Shown piece after piece: positions 20,529 through 24,306 of a stretch of DNA of 24,306 bases (within the stretch, counting starts at the first letter, position 1; every line of letters begins with the position of its first letter). Position numbers and translations under genes: made by a program. The DNA is taken from IMG/VR virus record IMGVR_UViG_3300025108_000379, positions 1-24,306 of that record. One strand, written 5' to 3'. The DNA is from a virus. The notes under the pieces were generated by a model. It searched no databases, was not told the DNA's origin, and was given only the letters and a program-made list of their open reading frames with translations.

Positions 20529-22946
20529 ATGGCAAAAGAAGAAGTTATCATTGTATTTGGCGCCGACGTCAAAAAATTGGAAGCCGGATTAAAAACGGCC
20601 GGAACTAAAATCAAAAAATTTGGTAGCAAAGTAAGTAAGGTTGGCAAGAGTTTAAGCGTTAAGCTGACTGCTCCGCTTGTTTTAGCGGGTGGCGTGGCTC
20701 TAAAGTCAGCAGCTAAATTCGAGAAGCTTAGAACAACTTTAAATGTCTTAACCGGGTCAGCTGATGAAGGCGGTAAAGCTTTTAAAAGATTAGTTGAATT
20801 TTCAGCAAAAACACCGTTTCAGTTAGATTCGTTAGTACAAGCGAATAATACAATGATGGGTTTTGGTTTAAGTGCTGATGAAGCATACGGATCTTTACAA
20901 CAGTTAGGTGATATTGCGGCAGTAGCAGGCGGTGATTTACAAAGAATCGCAGTTGCTTTCGGTCAATCTGCTGCTGAGGGCCGTGTAATGACTAGAGATA
21001 TTTTACAGTTTATTAATAACGGCGTACCAATGTACGATTTATTAGCTGATGTTACAGGTAAAAGCGCCAGTGAAGTTAGACAGTTAGCTACTGATGGTAA
21101 AATAACTTTTGACGTTTTACAAGCGGCATTTAAAAAAGCTACATCAGAGGGCGGTAAGTTTCATAAAGGTATGGACGTTTTAAGTCAAACTTTAGGCGGC
21201 ATGTTTTCCACTTTACAAGACAATTTAAACATAGCTTTTGCTGAACTTGGACAAGAAATTGCTACGGCATTTAACTTGTCAGAAAACGTACCTAAATTGA
21301 TTGAGTTTATTAAAGAAATGACAGCTAAATTTAAAGCTCTGTCACCTGAGACAAAAAGATTTTTAGTTATAGCAACCGCAATAGCAGCAGCATTACCTCC
21401 ACTGTTAATAGTTTTAGGGCCAATAATTACTAGCATTGGAGCTATTACAACCGGTATAAGTGGAGCAATAGGTGTATTTGTAAAATTAATACCAATTTTA
21501 AAAAGCGGTAGATTAGGCATTTTAGCACTAAATTTAGCAATGAAGGCAAACCCGGCTATATTATTTGCCTCAATTATTTTAGGGGCCGCAGCAGCACTGT
21601 TTAAATTAGGTAGAGCAAGAAAAGCAGCTCAGATGGAAAAGCTTAATGAAGAATTTAATAAATTATCATTAGATGAAGCTGAAACACAATTAAAAAATTT
21701 AACTGTTGTATATGAGGGCAATAATAAAATACTTGAAAAAAATAATGAATTAGCTTTTACAAGAAGAAAACACATACTTAACGATATAAATGGCGACAGG
21801 GTAAAAACAGGTACATTAAAAGCAAAAAACAAAAAAACCGGCGAAGAAATAGAGCTTTTAAAAAAAATAATTGAAGAAAAAAAGAAATTAAATTTACTTG
21901 AAAAAGAAGCTCCAAAAGGTGACGCGCCGATTAACAGTGGCGGAACTATTGACATTGATACAAGCGAAGAAGAAAGGGCAGCAGCAGCATTAAAATTAAA
22001 ACAAGATACAGCAGCAGCATTATTGACTACTGACCAAAAAAGATTTGAAAATGAGGTTAAACAAACAAAAGCACATTACGATAATTTAATAAAATTAAAT
22101 AAAAATAATGCTTCCATTGTAAAACAGCTTGAGGAAAGTAAAGGTGAAAAATTAAAAGAAATATCAGAAAATCATTATAAAACTTTTTTAGACGCTTTCA
22201 AAGAATATGGCGAAAAAAGAAAAGAAATGCAAACTCAAGTTGAGGACGCAAGTGCTGTTACAGATGAGCAAAAAAAGCAATTAGAAATACAAAGAGCTAA
22301 ACAACATTTTACTTTTTTATTAGCAGAAGCAAAAAAATTCAATCTTGACACTGCCGCTCTACAAGAAGCACAAAAATTAAGAATTGCAGAAATTACTGCT
22401 AAATACACAGAATCACAATCTACTTTTGCAACAGCACAAGAAAATATAAATAATGTTTTACAAGGTAGTTTTGCTAACTTAGGGAACTCAATCACAAACG
22501 CATTCGCAGGATCAAAAACAGTTTTAGGCGCTTTTATGGGCGCATTTATACAAACAGCAACAAGTATAATGGCGGCAAATTTAGCAACATCTATGTCTGG
22601 CGCAGTTGATTCTGGTACAAAAACAGCAGCGAGCTTTGGACCCGCAGCAGCATTTGTTTTACCCGGTCTAGTTGCTGGAGCAATGGCGGTTGTAAGTAAA
22701 GCATTTAACAAAGTGCCGAAATTCGCACAGGGTGGTATAGTAAGCACACCAACACTTGGTATGTTCGGTGAATATCCGGGTGCTTCTAGAAATCCAGAGG
22801 TAGTTGCCCCGTTAGATAAGTTAAAAGGTATGCTTGGTAACAGTGGAGGATCTAAAGTACAAGTGGCTGGTGAATTTAGATTAAAAGGTCAGGACCTAGT
22901 TGTAGCATTACAAAGAGCAAATAATAACAGAAATAGAATTTTATAA
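20529..22946 (+). CDS. Tape measure protein, 805 aa
   Basis: Sets tail length and is later ejected to help DNA entry. The N-terminal domain (about 60-250) carries KFEKLRTTLNVLTGS, FKRLVEFSAKTPFQLDSLV, DIAAVAGGDLQRIAVAFGQ, ILQFINNGVPMYDLLADV and FKKATSEGGKFHKGMDVLSQ, the standard phage tape-measure N domain. Hydrophobic helices lie at about 278-325 (IATAIAAALPPLLIVLGPII) and 331-360, and again near 700-722 (FVLPGLVAGAMAVV). A long helical, Lys/Glu-rich coiled-coil region fills about 365-640. The C terminus has the recurrent KFAQGGIVSTPTLGMFGE and NPEVVAPLDKL motif near 733-766. With about 1.5 angstrom per residue, 805 residues predict a tail of roughly 120 nm. Its stop overlaps the next start (TAATG). 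Confidence 0.93.
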   Translation: MAKEEVIIVFGADVKKLEAGLKTAGTKIKKFGSKVSKVGKSLSVKLTAPLVLAGGVALKSAAKFEKLRTTLNVLTGSADEGGKAFKRLVEFSAKTPFQLDSLVQANNTMMGFGLSADEAYGSLQQLGDIAAVAGGDLQRIAVAFGQSAAEGRVMTRDILQFINNGVPMYDLLADVTGKSASEVRQLATDGKITFDVLQAAFKKATSEGGKFHKGMDVLSQTLGGMFSTLQDNLNIAFAELGQEIATAFNLSENVPKLIEFIKEMTAKFKALSPETKRFLVIATAIAAALPPLLIVLGPIITSIGAITTGISGAIGVFVKLIPILKSGRLGILALNLAMKANPAILFASIILGAAAALFKLGRARKAAQMEKLNEEFNKLSLDEAETQLKNLTVVYEGNNKILEKNNELAFTRRKHILNDINGDRVKTGTLKAKNKKTGEEIELLKKIIEEKKKLNLLEKEAPKGDAPINSGGTIDIDTSEEERAAAALKLKQDTAAALLTTDQKRFENEVKQTKAHYDNLIKLNKNNASIVKQLEESKGEKLKEISENHYKTFLDAFKEYGEKRKEMQTQVEDASAVTDEQKKQLEIQRAKQHFTFLLAEAKKFNLDTAALQEAQKLRIAEITAKYTESQSTFATAQENINNVLQGSFANLGNSITNAFAGSKTVLGAFMGAFIQTATSIMAANLATSMSGAVDSGTKTAASFGPAAAFVLPGLVAGAMAVVSKAFNKVPKFAQGGIVSTPTLGMFGEYPGASRNPEVVAPLDKLKGMLGNSGGSKVQVAGEFRLKGQDLVVALQRANNNRNRIL

Positions 22947-24306
22947 TGGCATACGGTGTTAAATATCGTTTAGAATTTTCAGATGACAATTTAAAAGGTA
23001 AAAAAATTGAAATATGGAAAAAAAATTATACGTCATCTACAGTGTACGATATGGTTGGTACAAACGAACCTTGTGTTATATCTTGGGAGGGTGATGACAA
23101 TTTTTATACACCAATAAAAGGATCTGAATGTGAAATAAATTTATTTGTTACAGATGACGTTACTTACGATAATTTTTATGAGTACGATGAACGAGAATAT
23201 CAAGTGAAAGTATTTTATAAAGACACAAGCAATAATTATCAATTATTTTGGATTGGCTGGCTTGTAAACGATCAATTTACAGAAGCTTTGAGAAGCAAGC
23301 CGTTCCCTATATCATTAAAAGCAATAGACGGCTTAGGAACGCTTAAAAACTTCGATATGACACTGTATCAAGACAGTTACGGTCCTTTATCAGCTCGACA
23401 ATGGATAACATCTACATTGGAAAATTTAGATCTAGATCTTGATATATATGTAAGTCAAGATATATATGTAAGAAATCCAAGCAGTACACAGTATTCATTA
23501 TATGATATAATGTCAATTAATCCTTATACATTACAAAAATCAAAACTAGATATAAACAACGCATCTTATGTGTTAGAACAAATTTTAAAAATTACTAACG
23601 CAAGAATTTTTCAATCTTATGGTAAATGGTACATTGTAAATAATTCTAGTTATTCCGATCAAGCAGTAAAAAACGCAAGCGCATCAACAGCACAAGGCGG
23701 TACTGTTCCAACTAATATAATGGCATCTGAAACAACAAGCTTAATTAATAACGGTACTGAATCGCCTAAATTTGTTATTTATAATTATCAAGGAACTTAT
23801 CAATCAACATCTAATATTAATGTGTTAAAACAACTGCCTAGCAATTTATTGCCTTTAGGAAATGATTTGACTAGAGAATTTAAAAGACCTTTAAACGAGT
23901 TTGTAATAACACACGAAACGTCACAATACAATGAAACTAATAATTTTCAAAACTCAGGATTTGAAAACGGATTAACATTTTGGACAACTTATACATCAAC
24001 AAGTACAACTTCACCCGGTACTATATCAACTGATTTCAGTAAACAAGGCAATCAAAGTTTTAAAAACGTACAAACACAAACAAGTTTAAACACAAGAAAA
24101 ACATTATCTAACTCTGTTGGTGGTTATGCTATTAATTCAACCCATTTAGGTCATGTGCTTAAAATAAATACATATTTTGACGTTAACAGTAATTATGGCT
24201 CTGTAAATTTTAGATGGCAATTAAGAGTTGGCCCAGATCCAAGCTCACCGCCACCGCAAGATCCAACTTATTATTGGAATAATACCACTGAAGCTTGGTC
24301 GACTAC
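22946..24306 (+). CDS. Tail-tip/baseplate protein, N-terminal part (3' end outside window)
   Basis: An uninterrupted frame from ATG 22946 to the window edge (453 codons). The N-terminal region resembles tail-tip proteins of Bacteroidota phages: YGVKYRLEFSDDNLKGKKIEIWKKNY, then EPCVISWEGDDNFYTPIKGSE, LFWIGWLVNDQFTEALR and the recurrent SLKAIDGLGTLKNF. The first 300 residues probably form the tube-tip fold. From about residue 330 to the edge is a different, beta-rich, Thr/Ser-rich segment beginning NFQNSGFENGLTFWTTY, like the start of CBM4/9-type carbohydrate-binding domains (N-x-G-F-E-x-G-L-x-x-W). That would give the tip a glycan-binding element. The gene overlaps the tape-measure stop by one base. 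The function is inferred from position and pattern; the missing end could carry more domains. Confidence 0.72.
   Translation, partial: MAYGVKYRLEFSDDNLKGKKIEIWKKNYTSSTVYDMVGTNEPCVISWEGDDNFYTPIKGSECEINLFVTDDVTYDNFYEYDEREYQVKVFYKDTSNNYQLFWIGWLVNDQFTEALRSKPFPISLKAIDGLGTLKNFDMTLYQDSYGPLSARQWITSTLENLDLDLDIYVSQDIYVRNPSSTQYSLYDIMSINPYTLQKSKLDINNASYVLEQILKITNARIFQSYGKWYIVNNSSYSDQAVKNASASTAQGGTVPTNIMASETTSLINNGTESPKFVIYNYQGTYQSTSNINVLKQLPSNLLPLGNDLTREFKRPLNEFVITHETSQYNETNNFQNSGFENGLTFWTTYTSTSTTSPGTISTDFSKQGNQSFKNVQTQTSLNTRKTLSNSVGGYAINSTHLGHVLKINTYFDVNSNYGSVNFRWQLRVGPDPSSPPPQDPTYYWNNTTEAWST
23441..23472 (+). repeat. Short imperfect tandem repeat inside the tail-tip gene
   Basis: GATATATATGTAAG occurs at 23441-23454 and again at 23459-23472, an 18-base period that encodes DIYVSQ followed by DIYVRN. 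It looks like a local in-frame six-codon duplication by strand slippage, with no evident function. Confidence 0.6.

Noticed and set aside
1-24306. CRISPR arrays, tRNA genes, integrase, insertion sequences, diversity-generating retroelement
   Set aside because: No regularly spaced repeats, cloverleaf with CCA-type end, recombinase, transposase or reverse transcriptase motifs were found on either strand.

Overview
This window is one contiguous, entirely plus-strand stretch of a tailed-phage (siphovirus-type) genome or prophage: the late region, from the large terminase (5' end cut off by the window) through head, connector, lysis, tail-fibre, tail-tube and tape-measure genes to a tail-tip protein cut off at the right edge. 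The DNA is AT-rich. Starts lack Shine-Dalgarno-like GGAGG sequences, and several transcription units are preceded by TAnnTTTG, the -7 element described for Bacteroidota promoters. A flavobacterial, probably marine, host is therefore the best guess. It rests on promoter style and on remembered resemblance of the small proteins and the fibre to marine phage proteins, not on a database search.

Layout: (1) 1-5662, packaging and capsid: terminase, portal with an extra C-terminal module, Mu F-like head protein, HK97-type prohead protease, HK97-fold major capsid protein, ending in a strong terminator (5688-5713). (2) 5896-8259, a block of small non-structural genes interrupting the head/connector order: a 164-aa unknown, a 57-aa conserved-looking protein, an 83-aa unknown, a zinc-ribbon membrane protein, a very acidic 130-aa protein, two tiny ORFs, a terminator, and a PD-(D/E)XK nuclease that forms its own unit between two terminators. 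(3) 8331-10143, connector and tail completion: a small basic protein, gp6-like connector, head closure protein, HK97 gp10-like protein and tail terminator. (4) 10145-12064, a lysis-type cassette of tightly packed genes: two small membrane proteins, a secreted thioredoxin-like protein without cysteine pair, an M15 peptidase (endolysin), a 48-aa ORF, a 3TM-type holin and a 43-aa extremely basic peptide. (5) 12098-18503, a giant tail fibre with a C-terminal S74 intramolecular chaperone and two companion genes. (6) 18542-24306, tail: coiled-coil protein, two paralogous tail-tube proteins in tandem, tail assembly chaperone with a likely -1 frameshift extension, tape measure and a tail-tip/baseplate protein with a carbohydrate-binding-like insert.

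Most genes abut or overlap by 1-20 bases, implying translational coupling. Internal promoters and hairpins (5688, 7842, 8272, 19749) break the late region into sub-units. No tRNA, integrase, CRISPR array or insertion sequence is visible. The features most worth checking are the frameshifted tail chaperone, the tail-tube duplication, the portal fusion, the interrupting small-gene block, the lysis and fibre modules placed upstream of the tail-tube genes, and the recurrent TTTGTAAAAA-type promoter.
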